Assembly (NCBI GenBank): GCA_050295975.1 | Contig: JBNKQR010000008.1 | Coordinates: 7,173-71,172 of the forward strand | Source: JAPHTQ01 sp050295975 | Lineage (GTDB): Bacteria > Pseudomonadota > Gammaproteobacteria > Thiohalomonadales > Thiohalomonadaceae | Reading direction: 5' to 3' | DNA length: 64,000 nt | Shown: positions 26,652 to 35,990 of the stretch, piece by piece | Position numbering within the stretch: the stretch's first letter is position 1 | How the letters are laid out: every line of letters starts with the position of its first letter | Notes under the pieces: generated by a model | What the model was told of the DNA's origin: nothing | What the model saw: the letters and a program-made list of their open reading frames with translations, nothing else | Databases searched by the model: none | Translations under genes and position numbers: made by a program

Positions 26652-26721
26652 ATTTGCCCTAAAACACCATTGAAGTCGACATAACCGTCACCAAATTGTC
26701 ATATATGAGCGATACTTTGAG

Positions 26722-26737
26722 CAGGGAGTTTTCCCTG
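26722..26737 (+). promoter_or_regulatory. Hairpin just upstream of the 77-residue gene
   Basis: CAGGGA-GTTT-TCCCTG forms a perfect 6-bp stem ending about 7 nt before the GAGG ribosome binding site of the gene at 26758. It could affect translation initiation. Confidence 0.3.
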
Positions 26738-26757
26738 GGCCAGAGAGGAACGTGACC

Positions 26758-26991
26758 ATGTTGAGTTTCGTTTACCGGTTGGTTCGTAGCTTTGAGCAGG
26801 AACACGGCGTACACCCTAACCTGCTCTATCTCAGCAGTGTGCATATGCAGTCCCTGCGTGAGCAGTTGGATGCCTGTGATCAGATGGACGACATCGTTAA
26901 TCTGCTCGGTATGGAGATTATTATTACCGACGAGACAATGCATCCTCACGTAGCATGGACATCACCACAATGGCGGCGCAAGGCAGTTTGA
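26758..26991 (+). CDS. Conserved-looking small protein of unknown function (77 aa)
   Basis: A 77-residue cytosolic protein without signal peptide or membrane segment. Its second half reads LLGMEIIITDETMHPHVAW, a pattern of alternating hydrophobic strand and HP-x-VAW end. GAGG lies 9 nt before the ATG at 26758; a GTG six bases earlier is too close to it. It stands between bpt and infA within the N-degron block. I do not recognise a function. Confidence 0.7.
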   Translation: MLSFVYRLVRSFEQEHGVHPNLLYLSSVHMQSLREQLDACDQMDDIVNLLGMEIIITDETMHPHVAWTSPQWRRKAV

Positions 26992-27106
26992 AGCTGTAGG
27001 TACGCCCCGACCTGTTCCAATTTATCCGACACCCGTCGGAGAAGCGTAATTTCCACTTTGAAAAATGATAGAAAATCAGGCAATATGCGTTGCGGATTTG
27101 GCATGG

Positions 27107-27125
27107 GTTGCGGTTTCCCCGCAAC
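27107..27125 (+). promoter_or_regulatory. Hairpin in the infA leader
   Basis: GTTGCGG/CCGCAAC is a perfect 7-bp stem with a five-base loop, followed by an A-run and the infA start 23 nt later. A role in initiation or mRNA stability is possible. Confidence 0.35.
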
Positions 27126-27148
27126 AAAAAAGAGAGCGTAAACACTGC

Positions 27149-27367
27149 ATGGCGAAAGAAGAAGGCATTGAGATGGAAGGGACGGTCGTTGAGACCCTTC
27201 CCAACACAACATTCCGGGTAGAACTGGAAAATGGTCACGTGGTGACTGCACATATCTCCGGCAAGATGCGTAAACACTACATCCGCATCCTCACTGGCGA
27301 CAAAGTCACTGTACAGCTGACCCCGTATGACCTGACCAAAGGTCGTATCACCTTCCGCGCTCGCTGA
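27149..27367 (+). CDS. infA: Translation initiation factor IF-1
   Basis: A 72-residue S1-type OB-fold protein that occupies the ribosomal A site during initiation. The full sequence follows the family (MAKEEGIEMEGTVVETLPN, NGHVVTAHISGKMRKHYIRI, GDKVTVQLTPYDLTKGRI). The ATG at 27149 gives the standard N-terminus; a frame extending back to 27065 is not plausible. It is followed by a strong terminator and converges on clpA, as in E. coli except that the tRNA-Ser gene is missing. Confidence 0.98.
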   Translation: MAKEEGIEMEGTVVETLPNTTFRVELENGHVVTAHISGKMRKHYIRILTGDKVTVQLTPYDLTKGRITFRAR

Positions 27368-27383
27368 GACGCGCAGAACACAA

Positions 27384-27418
27384 ACAAAAACGCCCGGCAC
27401 TGCCGGGCGTTTTTGTTT
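27384..27418. terminator. Bidirectional terminator between infA and clpA
   Basis: CGCCCGGCA/TGCCGGGCG arms with one unpaired base (27391-27409), five A on the left and five T on the right, terminate both converging genes. Confidence 0.95.
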
Positions 27419-27433
27419 ATAGCGTTTATTATC

Positions 27434-29695
27434 TCAGTGAACCACGGTTTCCTTACGCCCTTCAAATTCAAACTCCAGTTTGCCGTCACGTACAGTGATA
27501 CGAACATGACCACCACCTTCGAGCACACCAAAGAGTAACTCTTCGGCAAGCGGCTTCTTGATCTTCTCCTTAATCACCCTGGCCATGGGTCGTGCACCCA
27601 TGCTTGGTTCGAAGCCGTGCTCGGCTAGCCAGGCACGTGCCTCTGCATCGACCTCGATGCTGACGCCCTTCTCTTCCAGTTGGGTCTCCAATTCCATAAT
27701 GAACTTGTCGACCACGCTGGCGATGGTGGAAGGATCCAGCGACTTGAACTGGATGACCGCATCAAGTCGGTTACGGAACTCCGGCGTGAAGTGGCGGTTG
27801 ATCACCTCGATCCCATCACTACTGTTGTCCTGCTCGGTGAAACCGATAGAGCGACGTGCTAGTTGATCGGCACCCAGGTTGGTGGTCATCACCAGGATCA
27901 CATTGCGGAAATCCGCCTTGCGACCATTGTTGTCGGTAAGAGTGCCATGATCCATCACCTGCAACAGCAGATTGAAGACTTCCGGGTGTGCCTTTTCGAT
28001 CTCATCCAGCAGCAGTACCGCATGGGGATTCTTAGTAACGGCTTCGGTAAGTAGACCACCCTGATCGAAACCGACATAACCGGGAGGCGCACCGATGAGG
28101 CGTGATACGGTATGTCTTTCCATATACTCGGACATATCGAATCGGATCAGCTCAATTCCCATGGTGCGTGCAAGTTGGCGAGTCACTTCGGTCTTACCGA
28201 CACCCGTGGGACCGGCAAAGAGGAACGAGCCGATGGGCTTCTGCTCCTGACCAAGACCAGAGCGTGACATCTTGATTGCAGTAGCAAGCACATCAATAGC
28301 ATCGTCCTGACCGTAGATCATCAGTTTCAGATCCCGCTCCAGATGACGCAGGTTCTCTTTGTCGGAGGTGGAGACACTCTTGGCAGGAATACGGGCTATC
28401 TTTGCCACAACATCTTCAATCTCGCGCACACCGATAGTCTTCTTCCGCTTGGAGGCAGGCTGCATACGCTGGCGTGCACCGGCCTCATCGATCACGTCGA
28501 TGGCTTTGTCAGGCATGTGACGATCATTGATATAGCGCTCGGCCAGCTCAGCCGCCTCACGTAGTGCCGGCTTGGTGAACTTGACCGAGTGGTGCTCTTC
28601 AAAGCGACTCTTCAGCCCCTCGAGGATCTGAATGGTCTCCTCGACGCTGGGCTCCGGTACATCGATCTTCTGGAAGCGCCGCGCCAGAGCATGATCCTTC
28701 TCAAAGATGCCACGGTATTCGGTATAGGTGGTGGAGCCGATACACTTCAGATCACCCGAGGCGAGTACCGGCTTAACCAGATTGGAGGCATCCATGGCAC
28801 CGCCAGAGGCAGCACCGGCACCGATGATGGTATGAATCTCGTCGATAAAGAGGATCGCCCCCTCCTCCCGCTTGAGCTGGGAGAGTACCGCCTTAAAGCG
28901 CTTTTCAAAGTCGCCGCGATACTTGGTACCGGCCAGCAGGGAGCCGAGGTCGAGGGAGTAGATGGTGCTACCGTCCAGAATCTCCGGCACTTCACCATCC
29001 ACAATACGCTTGGCAAGCCCCTCGGCCAGAGCGGTCTTGCCCACCCCGGCCTCGCCGACAAATAACGGGTTGTTTTTGCGCCGACGACAGAGGACCTGAA
29101 TGGTTCGTTCGATTTCGTCCTTACGACCGATAAGCGGGTCGATCTTTCCCTTGCGTGCCATGTCGTTGAGATTAACCGCGTAGGATTCGAGCGGACTTGC
29201 CTGCTCGGCCGCAGGCTCACTGGCACTCAGTGATGCCTCCTCATCCTCGTTCTCGCCGTCGTTGAACTTGGAAATACCGTGGGAGATGTAGTTCACCACA
29301 TCAAGGCGGGTCACGTTCTGTTTGTTGAGGAAATAGAGCGCCTGGGACTCCTTCTCATTGAAGATTGCCACCAGCACATTGGCGCCGGTCGCTTCGCCCT
29401 TCTCGGAGGACTGGACCTGAAACACGGCACGTTGGATCACCCGCTGAAAACCTAGGGTCGGCTGAGTCTCGATCTCGGAATCCTCCGGCAGGCGTGGAAT
29501 ATTGCTCTCGATGAATTCGGTCAGATCGCCACGCAGTGCCTCGATGTCGGCACCACAGGCCCTGAGGATAGGGCTGGCAGAGGGGTTATCGAGCAGAGCG
29601 AGCAACAGGTGCTCAACCGTCATGAATTCATGCCAGTGATCACGCGCCTGTTTGAAGGCCTGATTCAGCGTGTATTCCAGTTCTTTACTCAGCAT
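27434..29695 (-). CDS. clpA: ATP-dependent Clp protease, ATP-binding subunit ClpA
   Basis: ClpA is the AAA+ unfoldase that feeds substrates to ClpP, including N-degron proteins delivered by ClpS. The 753 residues comprise the Clp N-domain (1-145), D1 with Walker A GEAGVGKTALAEG (about 215) and D2 with GPTGVGKTEVTRQ (about 495). ClpP-docking residues are expected in the D2 loop. It lies 18 bp after clpS in the conserved clpS-clpA pair. Confidence 0.98.
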   Translation of the reverse strand: MLSKELEYTLNQAFKQARDHWHEFMTVEHLLLALLDNPSASPILRACGADIEALRGDLTEFIESNIPRLPEDSEIETQPTLGFQRVIQRAVFQVQSSEKGEATGANVLVAIFNEKESQALYFLNKQNVTRLDVVNYISHGISKFNDGENEDEEASLSASEPAAEQASPLESYAVNLNDMARKGKIDPLIGRKDEIERTIQVLCRRRKNNPLFVGEAGVGKTALAEGLAKRIVDGEVPEILDGSTIYSLDLGSLLAGTKYRGDFEKRFKAVLSQLKREEGAILFIDEIHTIIGAGAASGGAMDASNLVKPVLASGDLKCIGSTTYTEYRGIFEKDHALARRFQKIDVPEPSVEETIQILEGLKSRFEEHHSVKFTKPALREAAELAERYINDRHMPDKAIDVIDEAGARQRMQPASKRKKTIGVREIEDVVAKIARIPAKSVSTSDKENLRHLERDLKLMIYGQDDAIDVLATAIKMSRSGLGQEQKPIGSFLFAGPTGVGKTEVTRQLARTMGIELIRFDMSEYMERHTVSRLIGAPPGYVGFDQGGLLTEAVTKNPHAVLLLDEIEKAHPEVFNLLLQVMDHGTLTDNNGRKADFRNVILVMTTNLGADQLARRSIGFTEQDNSSDGIEVINRHFTPEFRNRLDAVIQFKSLDPSTIASVVDKFIMELETQLEEKGVSIEVDAEARAWLAEHGFEPSMGARPMARVIKEKIKKPLAEELLFGVLEGGGHVRITVRDGKLEFEFEGRKETVVH

Positions 29696-29713
29696 TGGGT
29701 AACCTCACTTCTG

Positions 29714-30079
29714 TTACTCTGCTTCCATGGTGCATAGCAGCGGGTGCTGGTTGTGGCGCGCATACTCATTTACCTGAGTGACCTTGGTCTCTGCCACGTC
29801 ACGGGTAAACAGACCACAAACCCCCTTACCTTCTGTGTGTACAGCCAGCATCACCTGCGTTGCCCGGTGGCGCGGCATACCAAAATAGCTCTCCAGCACA
29901 TGTACCACGAACTCCATTGGCGTGAAATCGTCGTTCAGTAAGAGAACCTTATACATTCTGGGTCGCGCCAGCTCAGGCTCACTCTCCTGCACCAGCAGTT
30001 CGTGGTCGCCCTCATGCTCAGGCCGGTCGCTATCCTTCTTGCCCATGTTTCGTATCAAGCTACCCTTCAACTCAGTCAC
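29714..30079 (-). CDS. clpS: ClpAP adaptor ClpS
   Basis: ClpS binds N-degron residues (Leu, Phe, Trp, Tyr) and hands the substrate to ClpA. The binding-pocket motifs are YKVLLLNDDFTPMEFVVHVLESYF (about 43-66), HxxG region HTEGKGVCGLFTRDVAETK and the C-terminal HPLLCTMEAE. The start is either the GTG at 30079 (GGAG 10 nt upstream, 121 aa) or the ATG at 30046 (110 aa). Its partners aat and bpt are a few kilobases away. Confidence 0.97.
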   Translation of the reverse strand: MTELKGSLIRNMGKKDSDRPEHEGDHELLVQESEPELARPRMYKVLLLNDDFTPMEFVVHVLESYFGMPRHRATQVMLAVHTEGKGVCGLFTRDVAETKVTQVNEYARHNQHPLLCTMEAE

Positions 30080-30253
30080 CGCCCGTACTCTCCATTAGTA
30101 TTGGCGTTTAAGGCCATTTCCAATCCCAATCTCTGACAATATTACTCTGATTCCCATCAATTTCACTCTTTGTAATTCTACTTCCCGCCCCCATCTTCAG
30201 GATGCGGCAGTGTTCACCATATACGAAATCAACCGATTCGGGGTCTGCAGACT

Positions 30254-30505
30254 ATGGCTAGCGGCGTGGTCAAATGGTTTAACAACGACAAGGGCTACGG
30301 CTTTGTGCTGATGGATGATGAAGCGCAGAGCGAAGTCTTTGTCCACCACAGTGCCATCGACATGCAGGGCTTCAAGACCCTGCGACACGGTCAGGCTGTC
30401 GAATTCTCCCTCTACTACGGCCCCAAGGGACTGACCGCCTCCTACCTGCGCCTGCTCAACGACAAAGACGATGTAGGACTATCTGTACACCCCACGCCAC
30501 ACTAG
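30254..30505 (+). CDS. cspD: Cold-shock domain protein (CspD-like)
   Basis: A single cold-shock OB-fold protein of 83 residues that binds single-stranded nucleic acid. RNP1 is KGYGFV and RNP2 is VFVHHSAI. Compared with typical 68-residue Csp proteins it has a C-terminal tail of about 13 residues, as in CspD. Its place next to clpS agrees with E. coli cspD, an inhibitor of replication in stationary phase; that function is inferred from synteny. Confidence 0.92.
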   Translation: MASGVVKWFNNDKGYGFVLMDDEAQSEVFVHHSAIDMQGFKTLRHGQAVEFSLYYGPKGLTASYLRLLNDKDDVGLSVHPTPH

Positions 30506-30516
30506 GCCGGTGATGT

Positions 30517-31773
<1,257 letters not shown>

Positions 31774-31858
31774 GAGGGGATCCAGTCATGCATTGCGGTT
31801 ATTAAAGCAAAGCGAAATAATGATGGGCCTGAGCGCAACATTCAATAGCCAATTACTG

Positions 31859-32482
31859 ATGTCACGTATTCTCTTACTGAACAAACCCTATGATGTGCTC
31901 TGTCAGTTCACCGACAACGACGGCCGTGAGACCCTGACCAGATACGTCACTGAGAAGGACTTCTATCCGGCAGGCCGGCTCGACCGCGATAGTGAGGGGC
32001 TAGTACTCCTGACCGATGATGGCGCACTGCAACACTGCGTAGCCCACCCACAGAACAAAATGGAAAAAACCTACTGGGTCCAGGTTGAAGGGAGCATCGA
32101 CGAAAACGCCCTCTCCGCCCTGCGTCGCGGGGTAACACTAAAGGATGGACTCACTCGACCAGCCAAAGCGTCGCTGCTCAATGAGCCGGATATCTGGCCG
32201 CGCACGCCACCAATCCGCTATCGCGCAGCCATTCCCACCAGCTGGCTCAGCCTGACCATCAGTGAGGGGCGCAACCGTCAGGTACGGCGCATGACCGCGG
32301 CGGTTGGTTTCCCTACCCTGCGTTTGATACGCTGGGCCGTTGGTGAATGGACTCTGGACAACCTGCAACCGAGCCAGTGGCGTGAAGTTGCTGAGAATGA
32401 CGTCGAAATATTCCGTAATGAATGCGCCAAACTGAAACAGCGCACTCCACAACGCCGAACCAACGACCGAAGAAAACGATGA
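31859..32482 (+). CDS. rluE: 23S rRNA pseudouridine(2457) synthase RluE
   Basis: RluE modifies U2457 of 23S rRNA. The 207-residue protein from the ATG at 31859 contains LNKPYDVLCQFTDNDGR, the catalytic AGRLDRDSEGLVLLT (Asp), IRYRAAIPTSWL and EGRNRQVRRMTAAVGFPTLRLIRWAVG. Longer starts (31772, 31820) approach or overlap the divergent icd start, so I favour 31859. Its stop overlaps nudJ by 4 nt (ATGA). The icd-rluE-nudJ-mnmA-hflD order is that of E. coli. Confidence 0.94.
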   Translation: MSRILLLNKPYDVLCQFTDNDGRETLTRYVTEKDFYPAGRLDRDSEGLVLLTDDGALQHCVAHPQNKMEKTYWVQVEGSIDENALSALRRGVTLKDGLTRPAKASLLNEPDIWPRTPPIRYRAAIPTSWLSLTISEGRNRQVRRMTAAVGFPTLRLIRWAVGEWTLDNLQPSQWREVAENDVEIFRNECAKLKQRTPQRRTNDRRKR

Positions 32483-32931
32483 CAGATATCTGGACACCCC
32501 ACCTTACCGTCGCCGCCGTTATTGAAGAAGAGGGAAAATTTCTCCTGGTTGAGGAGCGCTCTGAAGGCAAGATTGTCCTCAATCAGCCCGCTGGCCATGT
32601 GGAAGAGGAAGAGACCATTATCCAAGCGGTGATCCGCGAAACGCTCGAGGAGAGTGGTCGCCGGTTCCAGCCTGAGGCGATCAGTGGTATCTATCGCTGG
32701 CGTAGTCCTGACAACGGCGTTACCTATCTGCGCCTCACCTTTTGCGGCGCCCATGGCGAACGTGACCGTGACTTGGCACTGGATACCGATATAATCACCA
32801 CTCACTGGCTCAGCCTCGATGAACTCCATCAACGTAGCGCGCAACTGCGCAGTCCATTAGTGATGCGCTGCTTCGATGACTATCTGGCCGGACAACGCTA
32901 CCCACTGGAACTGGTCGAAGAGATCCGTTGA
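32479..32931 (+). CDS. nudJ: Nudix hydrolase NudJ (HMP-PP / nucleotide phosphatase)
   Basis: A Nudix hydrolase of 150 residues. The Nudix box is GHVEEEETIIQAVIRETLEES, with the REx2EE metal-binding core in RETLEES. In E. coli NudJ hydrolyses nucleoside tri- and diphosphates and the thiamin precursor HMP-PP. The ATG at 32479 overlaps the rluE stop. It lies between rluE and mnmA as in E. coli. Confidence 0.95.
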   Translation: MTDIWTPHLTVAAVIEEEGKFLLVEERSEGKIVLNQPAGHVEEEETIIQAVIRETLEESGRRFQPEAISGIYRWRSPDNGVTYLRLTFCGAHGERDRDLALDTDIITTHWLSLDELHQRSAQLRSPLVMRCFDDYLAGQRYPLELVEEIR

Positions 32932-32945
32932 ATACATCCACTACC

Positions 32946-34037
32946 ATGAACACCAATCCACATCAGGTGATTGTCGGACTCTCCGGTGGTGTTGACTCGT
33001 CTGTCGCAGCGATACTGCTACAACAGCAGGGTTATCAGGTGGAAGGGTTGTTTATGAAGAACTGGGAAGAGGACGACACCCAGGAGTATTGCAGCGCGGA
33101 AGTGGACCTGGCCGATGCCAGGAGTGTCAGCGAGTCGTTGAGCATAACCCTACATGCGATCAATTTTTCTGCAGAATACTGGGATGAGGTCTTCAGTCAC
33201 TTCCTTACAGAATACGAAGCGGGCCGCACCCCAAACCCCGACATCCTCTGCAACCGCGAAATCAAGTTCAAGGCATTCCTCGATCACGCCATTCACCGAG
33301 GCGCCGATTTCATTGCCACTGGCCACTATGCCCGCAGCAGAAAAGTCGATGGTCAGTATCAACTCTTAAAGGGGCTGGATAACGGCAAGGATCAAAGTTA
33401 CTTCCTCTATACCCTGGGACAGCACCAACTGGCCCGGGCACTCTTTCCCGTTGGGGAACTGCAGAAGAGTGAAGTACGCAAGATAGCCGAAGAACACCAT
33501 CTGGTTACCCACGACAAAAAAGATAGCACCGGGATCTGCTTCATTGGTGAGCGCAATTTTCGCGAATTTCTCAGTCGTTATCTTCAAGCAAAGCCCGGTG
33601 AAATTCAGACACCAGAAGGTGTTGTGATCGGCCAGCATAATGGTTTGATGTACTACACCCTGGGGCAACGTCAAGGACTGGGCATCGGGGGTGTTGCTGG
33701 TCGCAATGATGACCCATGGTATGTAGCCGATAAGGATATGGAGCGTAATGTACTGATCGCAGTACAGGGTCATGACCATCCCCTTCTCTACTCCAGCAGC
33801 CTCACTGCAGGCCAACTAAGCTGGGTGGATGGTATTGGCCCTGAAGCCCCCTTTCGTTGTCATGCAAAAACTCGCTATCGCCAACCGGATCAGGCCTGTA
33901 CCATCACACACCTTGATAATGAAGGTTGCGAGGTAGTCTTTGATGAGCCACAACTGGCCGTCACCCCCGGACAATCGGTAGTATTTTATGCTGGAGAGAT
34001 CTGCCTTGGTGGTGGCGTCATCGAATCCAAAACTTGA
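32946..34037 (+). CDS. mnmA: tRNA-specific 2-thiouridylase MnmA
   Basis: MnmA thiolates U34 of tRNA-Lys, -Glu and -Gln, taking sulfur from the TusE relay. The PP-loop is GLSGGVDSSVAA, the first catalytic cysteine is in NPDILCNREIKF and the second in STGICFIGERNF. The ATG at 32946 yields 363 residues; a TTG at 32928 overlapping the nudJ stop would add six. It belongs to the rluE-nudJ-mnmA-hflD operon. Confidence 0.97.
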   Translation: MNTNPHQVIVGLSGGVDSSVAAILLQQQGYQVEGLFMKNWEEDDTQEYCSAEVDLADARSVSESLSITLHAINFSAEYWDEVFSHFLTEYEAGRTPNPDILCNREIKFKAFLDHAIHRGADFIATGHYARSRKVDGQYQLLKGLDNGKDQSYFLYTLGQHQLARALFPVGELQKSEVRKIAEEHHLVTHDKKDSTGICFIGERNFREFLSRYLQAKPGEIQTPEGVVIGQHNGLMYYTLGQRQGLGIGGVAGRNDDPWYVADKDMERNVLIAVQGHDHPLLYSSSLTAGQLSWVDGIGPEAPFRCHAKTRYRQPDQACTITHLDNEGCEVVFDEPQLAVTPGQSVVFYAGEICLGGGVIESKT

Positions 34038-34067
34038 AACTCTCGCTACAGGATATATCGCAAGTTC

Positions 34068-34682
34068 ATGAAGAACATTAATGACAGAACCCTCGCCCTG
34101 GCTGGCGTTTTCCAGTCTGCGTGGTTAGTTGATCAAGTGGCACGAACAGGCAAGGTACCGCAGCCAGAATATGAGACGATCATCGGCTCACTATTTGAAT
34201 TTTCACCAGTCAATACGGAAGCTGTATTCGGTTCACACTATGAGATCCGTCGCGGTCTACAAACCCTGGCCGAACAACTCGAATCCCGTGAAGAGACACG
34301 TAATCTCTACATTATGCGCTACGCCATCGGCCTGCTGATCCTCGAGCGTAAACTGGCTGCACAACCGGCAATGCTGCAAAAGATCGGCAACGATCTGGAA
34401 AGTGCCGGTCACCAGATTCGTCACTTTGGCCTGACCCATGAAAATGTCATCGCCCGCCTGGCTGATATCTATTCACACACCATCAGCACCCTCACTCCAC
34501 GTATTATGGTCAGTGGTGAGAATAGCTATCTTCAGGTACAGGACAATGCCAACAAGGTGAGGGGGCTACTACTGGCAGGGATCCGCGCCGCTGTATTATG
34601 GCGACAGTGCGGGGGCAATCGCTGGCAACTGTTCTTCCAACGCAAGAAATACCTGCAACAGGCAAAAAAACTTCTGGCATAA
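34068..34682 (+). CDS. hflD: High frequency lysogenization protein HflD homolog
   Basis: HflD is a peripheral membrane protein of unclear housekeeping role; in E. coli it binds lambda CII. The 204 residues start with DRTLALAGVFQSAWLVDQVARTG and contain MRYAIGLLILERKL and VRGLLLAGIRAAVLWRQCGGNRWQLFFQR, which are conserved in the family. It is last in the operon, before a terminator. purB, which usually follows, is absent. Confidence 0.95.
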   Translation: MKNINDRTLALAGVFQSAWLVDQVARTGKVPQPEYETIIGSLFEFSPVNTEAVFGSHYEIRRGLQTLAEQLESREETRNLYIMRYAIGLLILERKLAAQPAMLQKIGNDLESAGHQIRHFGLTHENVIARLADIYSHTISTLTPRIMVSGENSYLQVQDNANKVRGLLLAGIRAAVLWRQCGGNRWQLFFQRKKYLQQAKKLLA

Positions 34683-34710
34683 AAAAAGGCCGCCAAATGG
34701 GCAGCCTTTT
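34681..34710 (+). terminator. Terminator of the rluE-nudJ-mnmA-hflD operon
   Basis: AAAAAGGC/GCCTTTTT arms with an inner interrupted stem and AAAT loop begin at the hflD stop and end in five T. The A-run on the left may also serve the converging comEA-like gene. Confidence 0.85.
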
Positions 34711-34728
34711 TATTCACCATGAAGTGGA

Positions 34729-34998
34729 TCAACTTACTTTATCTTTAATCAATATGTTGGATTTGTTCTTTTCCAGCAATGCCGGACCAACACCTTTCAC
34801 CTTGAGCAGATCGTTGATCGATTTAAAGGGGCCATGTTCCTTTCGATACTGCACAATGGCCTCCGCCTTCTTTGCACCAACCCCTTTCAACTCTTTTGCC
34901 AATGCATTGGCATCAGCAGTATTGATATTGACGCTCCATGCCAAGGATGAGAAGAGAAAGAAAAACAGCAGACTAATCGCTCTAACAACATTCATCAT
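34729..34998 (-). CDS. ComEA-like secreted helix-hairpin-helix protein
   Basis: An 89-residue precursor with a signal peptide (MNVVRAISLLFFFLFSSLAW) and one double helix-hairpin-helix DNA-binding module: VNINTADANALAKELKGVGAKKAEAIVQYR and SINDLLKVKGVGPALL. Such ComEA homologs bind DNA in the periplasm and may help DNA uptake. GGAGG lies 8 nt before the ATG at 34998; the upstream ATG at 35013 lies before this site and is not used. Confidence 0.93.
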   Translation of the reverse strand: MMNVVRAISLLFFFLFSSLAWSVNINTADANALAKELKGVGAKKAEAIVQYRKEHGPFKSINDLLKVKGVGPALLEKNKSNILIKDKVS

Positions 34999-35114
34999 TG
35001 ATACGTCCTCCATTACACGTATTACGGATTTAAAGCCCGCTCAGTAAACGTGATGAGGAAATATTCCGCAAGACTCCTGCTGTAGGAGAATTCGGTATCT
35101 GTTGTCAGAGATCA

Positions 35115-35828
35115 TCAATGGTTGTTGCCAGATAATTCCGCTTCGATCTTACCAAGAGCCTCCAAAGGATCAGTTGCCCCGGTGATCGGACGGCCGATCA
35201 CCAGATAATCCGAGCCGAGACAAATAGCATCTGCAGGCGTTGTTATACGAGTCTGATCCCCCTTCTCTGACCATGCGGGTCGAATGCCCGGCGTAACCAG
35301 CTTAAACTCAGCAGGTAGAGACCCACGCAGCATTTCAACCTCTTTTGGCGAACAGACTACACCATCGAGTCCCGCATCATTAGCTAAAGTAGCGAGTCGC
35401 TGCACGTTGTCTGCCGGTGTACCAGCAAGGCCGATCTGTGCAATATCCTCCTGCCCCATACTGGTAAGAATGGTGACACCAATCAGCAGCGGGCGTGAAG
35501 AACTCTTCTCCACCGCTTCACGTGCCGCCTCCATCATCCGCTTACCCCCAAGGGTGTGTACATTAATCATCCATACACCGAGATCGGCTGCTGAATGACA
35601 GGCACCTGCAACGGTATTGGGGATATCATGGAATTTAAGATCGAGAAATATCTCGTAACCCAGTGCCGCGATCTTCTCCACCAGTTGTGGCCCACTACGG
35701 GTGAACATCTCCTTACCGATCTTCAAACGGCAACGCGCCGGATCGAGACGCTGCACCAACTCCAGCGCCTGTTTCTCTTCAGGAAAATCGAGGGCTACGA
35801 TGACGGGGGATGTTACTGATTTATTCAT
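35115..35828 (-). CDS. pyrF: Orotidine 5'-phosphate decarboxylase
   Basis: The last enzyme of UMP synthesis, 237 residues. The catalytic Asp-Lys-Asp cluster is in LDLKFHDIPNT (about 60-70), the N-terminal strand VIVALDFP holds the substrate Asp, and TPGIRP and YLVIGRPIT form the phosphate site. It follows lapAB, as in many gammaproteobacteria, with the structured repeat (35868-35984) in between. Confidence 0.97.
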   Translation of the reverse strand: MNKSVTSPVIVALDFPEEKQALELVQRLDPARCRLKIGKEMFTRSGPQLVEKIAALGYEIFLDLKFHDIPNTVAGACHSAADLGVWMINVHTLGGKRMMEAAREAVEKSSSRPLLIGVTILTSMGQEDIAQIGLAGTPADNVQRLATLANDAGLDGVVCSPKEVEMLRGSLPAEFKLVTPGIRPAWSEKGDQTRITTPADAICLGSDYLVIGRPITGATDPLEALGKIEAELSGNNH

Positions 35829-35867
35829 TACTCAATCACTCTTATCAAATTCATATACAGATTATTT

Positions 35868-35984
35868 AAAATTAGCGAGCAAAGGCGAGACACGGCAAAA
35901 ATGGGCGAGAAAGCGGAGTTTACACAGAGTAAATGAGCATTTTGAGCCCATTTTTAACACCGTATCGCCGAAGCGCAGCAATTT
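35868..35984. repeat. Structured intergenic element, copy A
   Basis: A large imperfect hairpin. The inner stem is a perfect 10-bp pair AAAAATGGGC (35897-35906) / GCCCATTTTT (35946-35955). Outer segments AAATT, GC, GGCGA and ACGG pair with CCGT, TCGCC, GC and AATTT. The 39-base loop holds AGTTTAC-ACAG-AGTAAATGAGCA (35917-35939) with its own TTTAC/GTAAA stem. The same core, enclosed by a different but equally complementary stem, recurs at 57473-57622. Here it lies between lapB and pyrF, ending 6 bp from the lapB stop. Confidence 0.8.
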
Positions 35985-35990
35985 CAAAAA

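Noticed and set aside
27085..27105. Sigma-54-like TGGCA...TTGC upstream of infA
   Set aside because: The -24 and -12 boxes are two bases too close, which abolishes sigma-54 recognition.
27368..27433. tRNA-Ser gene between infA and clpA as in E. coli
   Set aside because: The gap holds only a terminator hairpin; there is no tRNA-length sequence.
34999..35114. CTCCT-N5-AGGAG hairpin as pyrF terminator
   Set aside because: Only five base pairs and no U-run; too weak to call.
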